In this document: positions 63,606 to 64,000 of the stretch, piece by piece | How the letters are laid out: each line of letters starts with the position of its first letter | Numbering within the stretch: position 1 is the first letter of the stretch | DNA from: Sthenelais limicola | Taxonomy: Eukaryota > Annelida > Polychaeta > Phyllodocida > Sigalionidae | Assembly: GCA_942159475.1 (NCBI GenBank) | Contig: OW804095.1 | Span: 61,222,773 to 61,286,772 of the forward strand | Direction of reading: 5' to 3' | Length of the DNA: 64,000 nucleotides | Notes under the pieces: generated by a model | What the model saw: the letters and a program-made list of their open reading frames with translations, nothing else | Told to the model about the DNA's origin: nothing | The model's database searches: none | Translations under genes and position numbers: made by a program

Positions 63606-64000
63606 ACTGAAAGGGCTGCAAAGGGCGGTCAGCATTCTGATATGCAGATGCTGAATCAGAATGGAGGGAGGAGGATTAAATGTGGGCGAGGTAGGCACTG
63701 ATGGGCTTGTAGCATGTCAATCGGGAGGACATGCTCTGTAATCGCATCTGGGGGTATAAAATGAAACGCTTGAGCAGCGACGCTGTAATGGACAATCTTC
63801 CTACCCTCAAGCCACGATCTACATCCCCCGCCCTTCAATATAATTACCCAATATATTTGATTTCAGATGAACATAAGATTCTAGTAGTAGCACCAAAGAC
63901 CTAACATTAATCTAATTAGGTACAATCGCCGTTGCCCTGTCAGATTCCTCTTCGATGGATATGCATCACGGGAATCAAGAGTGCTTACTAGGCTGGGGGT
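63606..64000. other. Window end, nothing recognised
   Basis: No gene, RNA or repeat feature can be supported in the last 400 bp. Confidence 0.5.

Overview
The window is animal nuclear DNA. It has spliced genes with GT-AG introns, long intergenic stretches, a nuclear-type tRNA gene, transposon relics and satellite repeats. No bacterial, organellar or viral gene organisation is visible. The two protein genes I recognise are conserved across animals. The frequent AGGCCTA words and the CAGGGGCGGATC-ended DNA transposon suggest a marine invertebrate, perhaps an echinoderm, but this is only a guess.

Layout. (1) 1-386 is the end of a 29-bp satellite array. (2) 2028-2099 is a tRNA-Ala(TGC) gene with intact A and B boxes. 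(3) 3721-7714 (+) is a complete ten-coding-exon GGPS1 gene for geranylgeranyl diphosphate synthase (307 codons). Its probable 3' UTR carries a short foldback transposon. (4) 10210-14078 (-) holds the last four visible exons of ASH2L, the SPRY-domain subunit of histone H3K4 methyltransferase complexes. It is tail-to-tail with GGPS1. The upstream ASH2L exons were not found anywhere in the window. (5) About 15.26-16.14 kb (-) is the decayed 3' end of a non-LTR retrotransposon. (6) From about 16.1 kb to the end I recognise no gene. That stretch holds isolated structures: a GC-richer patch (17.0-17.6 kb), three evenly spaced CACGTG boxes (29.45 kb), a G-quadruplex pair next to a promoter-like or solo-LTR-like block (36.7-37.1 kb), a tRNA-like SINE head (40.3 kb), a second foldback element (50.0 kb), a roughly 1-kb DNA transposon with target duplication (58.3-59.3 kb), a recent 255-bp tandem duplication (59.9-60.4 kb) and a long hairpin (63.5 kb).

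The genes do not form a pathway or operon. GGPS1 is a cytosolic isoprenoid enzyme, ASH2L is a nuclear chromatin factor, and the tRNA serves translation. I found no CRISPR array, defence island or other undescribed multi-gene system. The best leads are regulatory or repeat-structural: the 43-bp-phased E-boxes, the foldback element in the GGPS1 3' UTR, the hairpin at 63.5 kb, and the unexplained absence of the rest of ASH2L.
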